Source of the DNA: Streptococcus loxodontisalivarius
GTDB lineage: Bacteria; Bacillota; Bacilli; Lactobacillales; Streptococcaceae
Direction: 5' to 3'
Assembly: GCF_016908645.1 (NCBI RefSeq)
Contig: NZ_JAFBEH010000011.1
Span: 1-53,500, forward strand
Length of the DNA stretch: 53,500 bases
Under the pieces are notes generated by a model. That model had not been told where the DNA came from, ran no database searches, and saw only the letters and a list, made by a program, of their open reading frames with translations. Below, piece after piece: positions 46,681 to 53,500 of this stretch; positions within the stretch are counted from its first letter, which is position 1; every line of letters starts with the position of its first letter. The translations under genes and the position numbers were made by a program.

Positions 46681-48023
46681 TGTACCAATATGATGTTACT
46701 TTTATCGGTTCAGGACATGCTTCATGGCATGCTGCCGTGACACTTGCACAAGCAGGTAAGAAAATTGCTATTATTGAAAAGGATGTGACAGCTGGGACTT
46801 GTACCAACTACGGTTGTAATGCCAAGTTCTTGTTAGAGAGTCCATTTGAATTTATGGATGGTCTTGCTCGCTATGAAAAAGCAGGCATTGCTAAAGCAGG
46901 TGAGATCTCATGGGAAAAACTCATGGTCTATAAAAAAGAAGAAATTTCAAGCTATGCACCATTTATGGAAGGCATGTTTGACCACATGAATATCGATCTT
47001 ATCCGAGCTCACGGTCAACTCAAGGACGCTCATACTGTTCTCGCTGGTGATCAAGAGCTTACAACGGATTATGTCGTAATTGGAACTGGTCAGAGACCAG
47101 CTAGACTCAATGTTCCAGGAAATGAACACTTCCATGATAGTCGTGATTTCCTTGATTTAGATAAGATGCCAAAACGTTTGGTCTTTATCGGTGCGGGTAT
47201 TATTTCACTTGAATTTGCGACAATGGCTGCCAAACTCGGTTCAGAAGTTCATATTATCGAATTCGCAGACCGTGCCTTGGCTGCCTATCCCGAAAACTAT
47301 GTGGCGACAGTCATTGAAAAAATGACTGAGGAAGGAGTTACCTTCCACTTTGGCCAGGCTGTCTCAGAAGCGCAAGCAATTTCCAATGGCTACCTTGTTA
47401 AGACAGCAGCAGGACTTGAGATTGAGACGGACTATATCATCGATGCGACTGGTCGTGTGTCAAATGTTGAGGGACTGGGCTTAGAAGATTTGGGGATTGA
47501 GACTGACCGTCTTGGAATCAAGGTAAACGATCATATGCAGACAGCGGTGCCTACCATCTTTGCCTCTGGGGATGTGGTTTCAAAAACTATCCCTAAATTG
47601 ACACCGACAGCAAGCTTTGAGTCTGACTACATCGCTTCAGTAATCTTGGGAAATCAAGAGCCAATCAAGTACCCAGTGGTGCCAAATATCGTCTTTGCAA
47701 TGCCACGTATTGCTCAGGTCGGTGTGACTGTGGAGCAAGCGCGTGAAAATGCAGATGACGACAAGATTGTGGAAGTGCCATTCGGTCAGCAACTCAAATT
47801 CCAAACTAAGTTAGAGGCAGAATCTCACTTTACCCTTATCGTCGGTAAAGACAAGAAGCTCAAAGGTGCTGCCCTTATGAGCAATGAAGCTGGCGAGATG
47901 ATTAACCTCATCACCTTGATTATTAACCAAGGTTTGACAGCCCAAGACCTCAATCAGATGATTTTTGCCTTCCCAGCAGTAACCAACGGTCTTCTAAACA
48001 GCCTTAAATCAGCTCTAGCCTAG
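46680..48023 (+). CDS. FAD/NAD(P)-dependent disulfide-reductase-family flavoprotein (RclA/MerA-like)
   Basis: A 447-residue flavoprotein of the class I disulfide reductase family. It has FAD-binding VTFIGSGHASWHAAVTLAQAG, a redox pair C41/C46 in GTCTNYGCNAKF, the NAD(P)-binding VFIGAGIISLEFATMAAKLG and FASGDVV. The C-terminal motif that normally reads HxHPTxxE is IFAFPAVTN here (residues 428-436), so the catalytic histidine and glutamate are both missing. It may reduce quinones, metal ions or another electron acceptor rather than a disulfide, in the manner proposed for RclA. That is inference. Confidence 0.8.
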   Translation: MYQYDVTFIGSGHASWHAAVTLAQAGKKIAIIEKDVTAGTCTNYGCNAKFLLESPFEFMDGLARYEKAGIAKAGEISWEKLMVYKKEEISSYAPFMEGMFDHMNIDLIRAHGQLKDAHTVLAGDQELTTDYVVIGTGQRPARLNVPGNEHFHDSRDFLDLDKMPKRLVFIGAGIISLEFATMAAKLGSEVHIIEFADRALAAYPENYVATVIEKMTEEGVTFHFGQAVSEAQAISNGYLVKTAAGLEIETDYIIDATGRVSNVEGLGLEDLGIETDRLGIKVNDHMQTAVPTIFASGDVVSKTIPKLTPTASFESDYIASVILGNQEPIKYPVVPNIVFAMPRIAQVGVTVEQARENADDDKIVEVPFGQQLKFQTKLEAESHFTLIVGKDKKLKGAALMSNEAGEMINLITLIINQGLTAQDLNQMIFAFPAVTNGLLNSLKSALA

Positions 48024-48041
48024 ACTCCAGAAAGGAATCCC

Positions 48042-48779
48042 ATGTCAAAAGTAATCGTCATTACAGGTGCTTCATCAGGTATTGGTGAAGCAAGTGCTGC
48101 GCTTCTAGCAGCAGATGGACATAAACTTGTACTTGGTGCCCGTCGTCAAGATAAGCTCCAAGCTGTCGCAGCACGAGTAGAAGAAGCTGGAGGACAAGTC
48201 GCTTACGCTGTGACTGACGTCCGCCAAAATGCAGAAGTCGCTGCGCTAGCGCAGTTAACCTTAGACCGCTTCGGACGAATTGATGTCTGGATCAACAATG
48301 CAGGAATCATGCCTCAAGCTCCATTTATGGCTGGAACAGTTGACGAATGGGATTCTGCAATTGATATCAATATCAAAGGTGTCATTTACGGTATCAATGC
48401 TGCCCTCCCACAAATGGTCGCACAGAAGTCAGGTCAGATTATCAATGTCGCATCTGTTGAAGGTCACCACAGTCATGTCGGCGGTGGCGTCTATTCTGGC
48501 ACCAAGTACGCGGTTAGAGCGATTTCTGATTCTCTTCGTGAAGAAATGGCTCAGCTAGAAGGTCATTTGCGTTGTACAGTCATTTCACCAGGAGCAGTTA
48601 CGACTGAGCTCTTGGAGAGCGTAGCTGACGATGGTATTAAAGAACGTTATGAAGATTTTTATGCGACCCATGGCATCCCAGCAGACCGTGTTGCCACAAC
48701 AATCAAGCAGGCAATTGACCTACCTGAAGATACTGCTTGGAACGAAGTTGTGATGCGCCCGATCAAACAAGTACTTTAA
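48042..48779 (+). CDS. Short-chain dehydrogenase/reductase
   Basis: A 245-residue Rossmann-fold oxidoreductase. It shows the cofactor motif TGASSGIGEAS, NNAGIMPQAPF, and the catalytic Ser-Tyr-Lys in NVASVEG and YSGTKYAV. An arginine after the first beta strands (GARRQDK) suggests NADP preference. In this operon it may reduce aldehydes or ketones formed under oxidative stress. Substrate unknown. It follows by 18 bases with AAAGGAA upstream. Confidence 0.88.
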   Translation: MSKVIVITGASSGIGEASAALLAADGHKLVLGARRQDKLQAVAARVEEAGGQVAYAVTDVRQNAEVAALAQLTLDRFGRIDVWINNAGIMPQAPFMAGTVDEWDSAIDINIKGVIYGINAALPQMVAQKSGQIINVASVEGHHSHVGGGVYSGTKYAVRAISDSLREEMAQLEGHLRCTVISPGAVTTELLESVADDGIKERYEDFYATHGIPADRVATTIKQAIDLPEDTAWNEVVMRPIKQVL

Positions 48780-48791
48780 AAGGAGAAATTC

Positions 48792-49418
48792 ATGAAAGAT
48801 ATGTCATTTAAAGAGGTGATGACTGGTCGTCGATCAGTGCGTTCCTTTGATCCAGATTTTAAAATTTCCCACGAGGAAATGCTCCAGATGATTGATGAGG
48901 CGGTTACCGCACCTTCATCGGTAAATATGCAACCATGGCGTTTTGTCATCGCTGAAAGCGATCAGGCTAAAGAGACACTCAAACCTTTGATTCGTTTTAA
49001 TACTCTTCAAAATGAAACATCATCAGCCATGGTCATTATCTTTGGCGATATGATTTCCCAGGAAAATGCTGACGCAATCTATTCTCAAGCGGTTGAAGAA
49101 GGAAAAATGCCAGAAGAGGTCAAAGATAAGCAACTGGCTTCCATTGTACCAATGTATGACAATGCACCTCGTCAAGTCATGAATGACATTGTTCATATTG
49201 ATGCCAGCTTAGCAGCTATGCAATTTATGCTGGTAGCAAGAACACATGGCTATGAAACCAATCCTATTGGAGGTTTTGACAAGGAAAATCTCGCAGCTGC
49301 TTTTGGACTTGATCCTGACCGTTATATTCCAGTAATGATCATTGCTATCGGTAAGGAAAAAGAAGCTGGATATCCATCAGTCCGCCTGTCAGCAGACAAA
49401 ATCACACAATTTAAATAA
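48792..49418 (+). CDS. Nitroreductase-family FMN oxidoreductase
   Basis: A 208-residue flavoprotein. The N-terminal FKEVMTGRRSVRSFDPDF and APSSVNMQPWRFVIAES are the FMN-binding segments of the nitroreductase family; PIGGFDKENLAAAFGLD is also typical. Such enzymes reduce quinones, nitro compounds and other electrophiles with NAD(P)H. AAAGGAG precedes the start, 12 bases after the SDR gene. Confidence 0.9.
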   Translation: MKDMSFKEVMTGRRSVRSFDPDFKISHEEMLQMIDEAVTAPSSVNMQPWRFVIAESDQAKETLKPLIRFNTLQNETSSAMVIIFGDMISQENADAIYSQAVEEGKMPEEVKDKQLASIVPMYDNAPRQVMNDIVHIDASLAAMQFMLVARTHGYETNPIGGFDKENLAAAFGLDPDRYIPVMIIAIGKEKEAGYPSVRLSADKITQFK

Positions 49419-49427
49419 GGAGAAGAG

Positions 49428-50108
49428 ATGACAAGAGCTCTTATCGTTTTAACAAATATTGAAAAATACAGCCCAGCTAATAGACCGACAGGTCTATGGT
49501 TGAGTGAATTGACACACTTCTATGATGAACTCGTCCAAGCAGGTATTTCAGCTGATTTCGTTAGTCCAAAAGGTGGCTATGTTCCTTTAGACCCACATAG
49601 TTTGCAGAATATGGACGAGACAGACTGGAAATATTACAGTGATGAAGACTTTAGAGATAGCGCACTAGCAAATACGCTTAGTCCGAGTCAAGTCCGTGCG
49701 GATGCCTATGACCTCATCTATTATGCAGGTGGACATGGGACCATGTGGGATTTTCCTGATTCAGAAGCGCTAGCTAAAATTGCTAGCCAAATCTACAGTA
49801 AAGGTGGCTTGGTAACAGCAGTTTGTCATGGTGTTGCAGGGCTATTGCCAATCAAAGACACTGATGGAAAAAACCTTATCAAAGGCAAGAAGGTCACTGG
49901 TTTTGCAAATAGCGAAGAGGACCTTAATGGAACAAGTGACCTTGTGCCATTCATGACTGAGGATGAGCTTGCCAAAAAAGGCGCTCAGGTAGAAATCGCC
50001 GCGCCATTTAGCAGTCATGTTGTGGTAGACGGTCGCCTTTTGACAGGACAAAACCCACAATCAGCTCGTGAGCTTGGTCAAATGACTCTTAAAGCACTTG
50101 GTAAATAG
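49428..50108 (+). CDS. DJ-1/PfpI-family protein (type 1 amidotransferase-like)
   Basis: A 226-residue protein of the DJ-1/PfpI superfamily, closest to the Hsp31/glyoxalase III-like group. The nucleophile elbow is AVCHGVAGLL with C133 and H134, and YYAGGHGTMWDF holds the upstream loop. Such proteins detoxify methylglyoxal or protect proteins from carbonyl damage; which applies is unknown. AAGGAG precedes the start, nine bases after the nitroreductase. Confidence 0.87.
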   Translation: MTRALIVLTNIEKYSPANRPTGLWLSELTHFYDELVQAGISADFVSPKGGYVPLDPHSLQNMDETDWKYYSDEDFRDSALANTLSPSQVRADAYDLIYYAGGHGTMWDFPDSEALAKIASQIYSKGGLVTAVCHGVAGLLPIKDTDGKNLIKGKKVTGFANSEEDLNGTSDLVPFMTEDELAKKGAQVEIAAPFSSHVVVDGRLLTGQNPQSARELGQMTLKALGK

Positions 50109-50137
50109 CCGAGCAATTTAACTAGAGGAGGTCTCTC

Positions 50138-51184
50138 GTGAAATTATCAGTTTTGAATCTAGTCCCTCTCAGACAAGGGCAGAACTTTAAAGACGCCATG
50201 GATGCCATGGTCAGACTGGCTCAGAAGGTTGAAGACTTAGGTTATGAACGTTACTGGATTGCAGAACACCATAACATGAAATCAATCGCTTCAAGTGCCA
50301 CTCAACTTCTGATTCAACACACTCTAGCCAATACAGACAAGATTCGTGTTGGTTCTGGGGGTGTTATGCTGCCCAACCACAGTCCTTATCTGATTGCTGA
50401 GCAGTATGGTACCTTGGAAACACTCTATCCTAATCGTCTTGATTTGGGATTGGGGCGTGCACCTGGGACAGATATGGAGACTGCTCGTGCCCTCCGACGT
50501 AGTGATGATTTGAATCCTCATTTCGCTGATGATTTGGCAGAGCTAGCTGGTTATTTCAAAGATAGCAATCCTGTTCATGCTTATCCAGCAGCTGGTATGG
50601 ACCTACCTTTTTACATCTTGGGTTCTAGCACTGACTCCGCTTATCTAGCTGCTGAATTGGGTCTGCCTTATGTCTTTGCTTCTCACTTTGCACCACGCAT
50701 GATGGAAGAAGCAGTAGCTATTTACCGTCGCAATTTCAAGGCATCCGAACATTTAGACAAGCCATATGTCATCTTGGGTGCCAATGCCGTTATGGCTGAT
50801 ACGGATGAAGAAGCTCGTCGTTTGGCAACGACGCAATTGCAGAGCTTCTTAGGTATCGTGACTGGTAGTCCAGTGGGGCTTCGCCCACCGCTCGATAAGG
50901 AAGCAGACGTTTGGAAGGACTATATTGCTGCCCACAAGGTACCTCACTTTGGACCCATTGCCTTTGAAAGAGATGATATCGTTAACCGTGAACGCTATAT
51001 TGTAGAGGAGATGTCTCGAGTTTCTCTCATCGGTAGTCCTGAAACGGTCAAGCTGGAGCTTGAGAGATTGAAAGAACAAGTAGACTTTGATGAACTTATC
51101 ATCAATTCTTATATCTATGACGAAGAAGCACAGCATCATTCTTATGACTTGCTAGCTCAAACCGTTCAAAAAATGAATGCTTAG
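50138..51184 (+). CDS. LLM-class flavin-dependent oxidoreductase
   Basis: A 348-residue luciferase-like protein of the MsnO8 group. It shows LSVLNLVPLRQGQNFKDAM, YWIAEHHNMKSIASSAT, VGSGGVMLPNHSPYLIAEQ and LDLGLGRAPGTD. It would use reduced flavin; the substrate is unknown. The start is a GTG with AGAGGAGG seven bases upstream. It is the last gene of the redox operon and has a terminator after it. Confidence 0.9.
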   Translation: MKLSVLNLVPLRQGQNFKDAMDAMVRLAQKVEDLGYERYWIAEHHNMKSIASSATQLLIQHTLANTDKIRVGSGGVMLPNHSPYLIAEQYGTLETLYPNRLDLGLGRAPGTDMETARALRRSDDLNPHFADDLAELAGYFKDSNPVHAYPAAGMDLPFYILGSSTDSAYLAAELGLPYVFASHFAPRMMEEAVAIYRRNFKASEHLDKPYVILGANAVMADTDEEARRLATTQLQSFLGIVTGSPVGLRPPLDKEADVWKDYIAAHKVPHFGPIAFERDDIVNRERYIVEEMSRVSLIGSPETVKLELERLKEQVDFDELIINSYIYDEEAQHHSYDLLAQTVQKMNA

Positions 51185-51191
51185 AAACAAG

Positions 51192-51231
51192 AAAGAGTTT
51201 GATCTTATTATGGAGGTCGAACTCTTTTGAT
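51192..51231 (+). terminator. Terminator of the redox operon
   Basis: AAAGAGTTTGATC pairs imperfectly with GGTCGAACTCTTT, followed by a T-rich tail. Confidence 0.75.
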
Positions 51232-51259
51232 TTATCAAAGTGATTTCGTGTGATTATCT

Positions 51260-51333
51260 GTCATTTGGTGATAAAAAATAACAATTCAAGATAAAATAGA
51301 ACATTTCAAGACAAAAAACTAACATTTCAAGAC
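51260..51333 (+). promoter_or_regulatory. Phased direct repeats, LytTR-type operator candidate
   Basis: AACAATTCAAGAT (51280), AACATTTCAAGAC (51300) and AACATTTCAAGAC (51321) lie 20 and 21 bases apart, about two helical turns. A weak fourth copy, GTCATTTGGTGAT, starts at 51260, again in phase. Direct repeats of this kind are bound by LytTR-type regulators such as ComE, BlpR or AgrA. A TATAAT box follows at 51363. Confidence 0.65.
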
Positions 51334-51362
51334 TTCTTCGTTTACTTTTGAGCAGATTGGCA

Positions 51363-51368
51363 TATAAT
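51363..51368 (+). promoter_or_regulatory. -10 box downstream of the phased repeats
   Basis: A consensus TATAAT lies 29 bases after the last repeat, with no good -35. This is the usual arrangement for an activator-dependent promoter. Confidence 0.6.
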
Positions 51369-51374
51369 AGACTC

Positions 51375-51612
51375 ATAAAGATATGGAGCCACTCTCCACT
51401 ATAGCTTAAATGAGTCGTGATAGTTATGATTAATTATTCTCTCTCTCTTCACAATAACAGTATCGACTATGACACAAGAACTTATTTAGCTTTTTTCTAT
51501 AAATGACGCAATCCGCCTCCGTATCTGACTACTACTTTATTTCTTTCCTTTATCTCACTCTCCTAATTTTGAGATAAAAGCAGAAGACCAGGTTTCGTAC
51601 CTGGTTTTCTTT
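51375..51612 (+). ncRNA. Candidate small RNA under the phased repeats
   Basis: The predicted transcript runs from about 51375 to the terminator at 51587-51612. It has no conserved ORF. It carries several pyrimidine-rich CUCC stretches (51391-51400, 51513-51520, 51556-51563) that are complementary to Shine-Dalgarno sequences. Two tiny ORFs overlapping by ATGA (51426-51506, 26 residues; 51503-51577, 24 residues) lack ribosome binding sites. A regulatory RNA is the simplest reading; unproven. Confidence 0.45.
51587..51612 (+). terminator. Terminator of the candidate small RNA
   Basis: ACCAGGT (51587-51593) pairs with ACCTGGT (51599-51605) and is followed by TTTCTTTTTG. Confidence 0.85.
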
Positions 51613-51668
51613 TTGTTTTCCCCAAGACTTGTGATATGATAGGAGAAGTAAGAAAAAAGAGGTTACTT

Positions 51669-52142
51669 ATGACAATTAGACAGGCAGAGCTTAATGATAT
51701 TCCTCGTTTGCAGGAGTTGTTGGCGCAGATTCTTGAAGTTCACCATATCGCAAGACCAGACTTATTTCATCCTGTTGGTAGTAAGTTTACAGATGAGGAC
51801 TTGAAAGAAGTGATTGAAGATCCCCAGAAATCAATCTTTGTATATGAAGATGAGTCTGGAGAGGTCCAAGGGCACCTATTTACCATCGTTGAGGAAACCA
51901 AAGAAGAGTCAACGACTCAGGTCAAGCATAAGACGCTTTTTATCGATGATCTTTGTGTGAATCAGGCTGCGCGTGGGCAAAAAATTGGTGAGCAACTCTA
52001 TCAATTTGCTATTGAGCATGCTAAGCAGCTCGGTTGCTATAATCTCACCTTGCATGTCTGGAATGATAATGCTGGCGCTTTGCGTTTTTACGAGCGTTTG
52101 GGCATGAAACCACAGTACACTGCAATGGAAGAAATTCTATAA
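51669..52142 (+). CDS. GNAT-family N-acetyltransferase
   Basis: A 157-residue acetyltransferase. The acetyl-CoA site is LCVNQAARGQKIGEQLYQFA, and the C-terminal LHVWNDNAGALRFYERLGM is typical of the family. The acceptor is unknown. ATG 51669 follows AAGAGG; the upstream in-frame ATG (51636) falls in a -10-like TATGAT and is rejected. Confidence 0.85.
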   Translation: MTIRQAELNDIPRLQELLAQILEVHHIARPDLFHPVGSKFTDEDLKEVIEDPQKSIFVYEDESGEVQGHLFTIVEETKEESTTQVKHKTLFIDDLCVNQAARGQKIGEQLYQFAIEHAKQLGCYNLTLHVWNDNAGALRFYERLGMKPQYTAMEEIL

Positions 52143-52341
52143 AATGAGAGGAAAATGTGTAAAACGTTTTCTTCTTTATTTTGGCGAAATTTTACTTACG
52201 AAGAAAAGTTTTTTATGCTAGACTAGAATTATTGGTATAAAAGAGGCCGCCTAGAGCGGTTTTCTTATGTTCGCCCTTGATTCGAACCTATTCGATTAGG
52301 AAATCCTTGAGTCAAGAGTAAATTAGAAATGGAGTATTATA

Positions 52342-52854
52342 ATGCCACGTAATTTTAAAGAAGCTATGATTTTCACCTGCCTCATGTGCGGGATGATGGT
52401 CTTTGGAATGAGTATCTGGAACTTGATTGCTGCAGGTCATTTTTCATGGAGCCATGTTTTCCTCGGTTATATTCCAGGATTTATTGTAGCCTTCTTGCTT
52501 GATGTTCTTGTTGTTGGACCTATTGCTAAAAAGGTAGCAATCTCTATCATTATGAAAACACCTCATCATGAAAAACGTTGGGTAAAAATTGTTGGTATTT
52601 CAGGATGTATGGTACTCGGTATGGTTAGCTGTATGTCTTTATATGGTCTAATCTTTAACCTTGGTTGGTCTGGCGTTAGCTGGTCAGCATACGGTCAAGC
52701 ATGGATTACAAACTTTGTTGTTGCTTTGCCACTTAACTTTATCATTGTTGGACCAATTGCACGTTATATTTTGGGTCATTTCCAAAAACCTTTCCCAGGT
52801 GAAGAGAAGGTTGAAGACTTCGAGGATGACGAAGAACTTCCAACGATTGTTTAA
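52342..52854 (+). CDS. DUF2798-family membrane protein
   Basis: A 170-residue protein with four hydrophobic spans arranged as two similar halves: CLMCGMMVFGMSIWNLI then LGYIPGFIVAFLLDVLVVGP, and MVLGMVSCMSLYGLIFNL then FVVALPLNFIIVGPIARYIL. Each half has the DUF2798 pattern ending in VVGPIA/IVGPIA. The C-terminus is acidic. Function unknown. The upstream 199-base gap contains small hairpins (around 52240-52265 and 52276-52318) that may form a leader. Confidence 0.75.
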   Translation: MPRNFKEAMIFTCLMCGMMVFGMSIWNLIAAGHFSWSHVFLGYIPGFIVAFLLDVLVVGPIAKKVAISIIMKTPHHEKRWVKIVGISGCMVLGMVSCMSLYGLIFNLGWSGVSWSAYGQAWITNFVVALPLNFIIVGPIARYILGHFQKPFPGEEKVEDFEDDEELPTIV

Positions 52855-52990
52855 TCTGATTTAATTTGTCTTTTTAAACCGTTTGACGAGACTTTTTGCC
52901 AGAATAAGTGCATAATAAGAGTATGTTAGCTTGAAATGAGTTGAGTGCTCAGCTATTTATCATGCATCAGATGGTCAAAGGGGGCTTGAA

Positions 52991-53326
52991 ATGGATATCA
53001 AAGACTTTATGGCGAGCAAGTGTGCTTATATTTATGAGATGTTCGCTACAATCCCACGTTTAGATATACAAGGGCTACGCTTGGAATTAAAGGTTGCTAA
53101 TGAGATTGGCTTGATTTACAATTGCCAGTTTTTGGCATCTGAGGATCCCTATTCAAATGATGTCATCTTAGAGTGTCGCATTATGTTTGAAAATGATCTT
53201 CAACGGATTTCCATTGATTGTTCTCAACTGCCGACTATGCAGTCAGTTGATGATTACCTTATCTATTTTGATCAGTTTGAGCTCTTAGAAAAGCAATTAA
53301 ATTTTGAATATGCAATCAATCATTGA
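52991..53326 (+). CDS. Hypothetical protein
   Basis: A 111-residue soluble acidic protein not recognised. AAGGGGG lies seven bases upstream of the ATG and supports the start. It is predicted to mix helices and strands (LRLELKVANEIGLIYNCQFL, then DVILECRIMFENDLQRISID) and has no signal peptide or membrane span. It is monocistronic, between DUF2798 and an IS end. Confidence 0.6.
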   Translation: MDIKDFMASKCAYIYEMFATIPRLDIQGLRLELKVANEIGLIYNCQFLASEDPYSNDVILECRIMFENDLQRISIDCSQLPTMQSVDDYLIYFDQFELLEKQLNFEYAINH

Positions 53327-53365
53327 AGAAAGTGAGGCTGGGCAAAAACTAGCTTCAGAATAGAA

Positions 53366-53403
53366 AAAAAACGAGCACTTCCGCAGTCGGAGATGCTCGT
53401 TTT
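53366..53403. terminator. Strong hairpin, bidirectional terminator-like
   Basis: AAAACGAGCA (53368-53377) pairs with TGCTCGTTTT (53394-53403), with an inner TTCCG/CGGAG stem. A runs precede and T runs end it, so it can act on either strand. The preceding GAGGCTGGG resembles the start of the repeat at 30985. Confidence 0.75.
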
Positions 53404-53406
53404 CCA

Positions 53407-53500
53407 GGCTCTTTGTCAACTGTAGTGGGTTGACTAAATAATTAAGCACGAGAGAGAATCAAATTGGTTCTCTCTTTTGTTGCGTTCAAAGCGAGAAGAA
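53407..53500. mobile_element. End of a probable ISL3-family insertion sequence
   Basis: GGCTCTTTGTCAACTGTAGT (53407-53426) and the following GGGTTGA resemble the terminal inverted repeat of streptococcal ISL3-family elements (IS1167/IS1193) as I remember them. The element continues past the window, so the transposase cannot be seen. The internal GAGAGA/TCTCTC hairpin (about 53450-53475) lies within it. Confidence 0.5.

Noticed and set aside
51280..51333. CiaR-type or CRISPR-like direct repeats
   Set aside because: CiaR sites are TTTAAG repeats with five-base spacing. CRISPR repeats are longer with longer spacers. The 13-base units at 20-21 base phase fit LytTR sites better.
52240..52320. Attenuator or riboswitch before the DUF2798 gene
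   Set aside because: Small hairpins exist, but no T run, alternative pairing or known aptamer motif could be established.

Overview
The window is a low-GC Gram-positive chromosome segment and almost certainly a Streptococcus. The evidence is a rhamnose-polysaccharide cluster (rgpA-F), the block gor / folC / nifS-thiI / rplU-prp-rpmA / mtaR-lspA-rluD / pyrR-pyrP-pyrB-carA-carB in the usual streptococcal order, an L27 precursor with the Prp-cleaved N-terminus, and strong AAGGAGG-type ribosome binding sites. The order is very like that of S. mutans. I cannot fix the species from sequence alone.

Layout. 1-5831: an aminotransferase, an orphan amino-acid-binding lipoprotein, then a tightly packed set (hemW, acyl-ACP thioesterase, NagD-like HAD phosphatase, membrane protein). 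5972-9143: ndk, lepA and an ACT-domain protein. 9318-22933: cell-surface polysaccharide. rgpA-F make and export a rhamnose-glucose polysaccharide. They are followed by a GacH/LtaS-like phosphoglycerol transferase, two polytopic membrane proteins (one a GT-C-type glycosyltransferase) and a secreted CHAP hydrolase with four Bsp-like repeats. 23103-30979: glutathione reductase, an alpha/beta hydrolase, folC and a Ser-rich membrane protein (both on the minus strand), cysteine desulfurase, a frameshifted acyltransferase, thiI. 31257-37908: CapA-like protein, acetyltransferases, ribosomal proteins L21 and L27 with Prp, a broken PH-domain gene, MtaR-type regulator, lspA, rluD. 37964-45618: pyrimidine operon with a PyrR attenuator upstream of pyrR and a second PyrR-type hairpin directly at the carA ribosome binding site. 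45672-51184: an OhrR-like repressor divergent from a six-gene redox/electrophile operon (msrB, flavin disulfide reductase homologue, SDR, nitroreductase, DJ-1-like protein, LLM flavin oxidoreductase). Two matching palindromic operators sit at the start points of overlapping divergent promoters. 51185-53500: a non-coding locus with phased direct repeats of LytTR type and a probable small RNA, three small genes, and the end of a probable ISL3-family IS running off the window.

Three things go beyond ordinary annotation. First, several intergenic regions (2220-2475, 6444-6752, 24457-24820, 42074-42423, shorter at 30982-31165 and 53366-53403) are built from consecutive perfect stem-loops. They share sequence blocks in opposite orientations and are flanked by duplicated host sequence (a terminator, the 3' end of gor, or a short target duplication). 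They look like a family of modular hairpin-array insertion elements. Second, the OhrR-like redox island has a clear two-operator architecture and an RclA-like reductase that has lost its C-terminal His/Glu pair. Third, the 51260-51612 locus resembles an AgrA/RNAIII arrangement: LytTR-like repeats, a -10 box, then a transcript with several CUCC anti-Shine-Dalgarno motifs and a terminator. No rRNA, tRNA or CRISPR array was seen.
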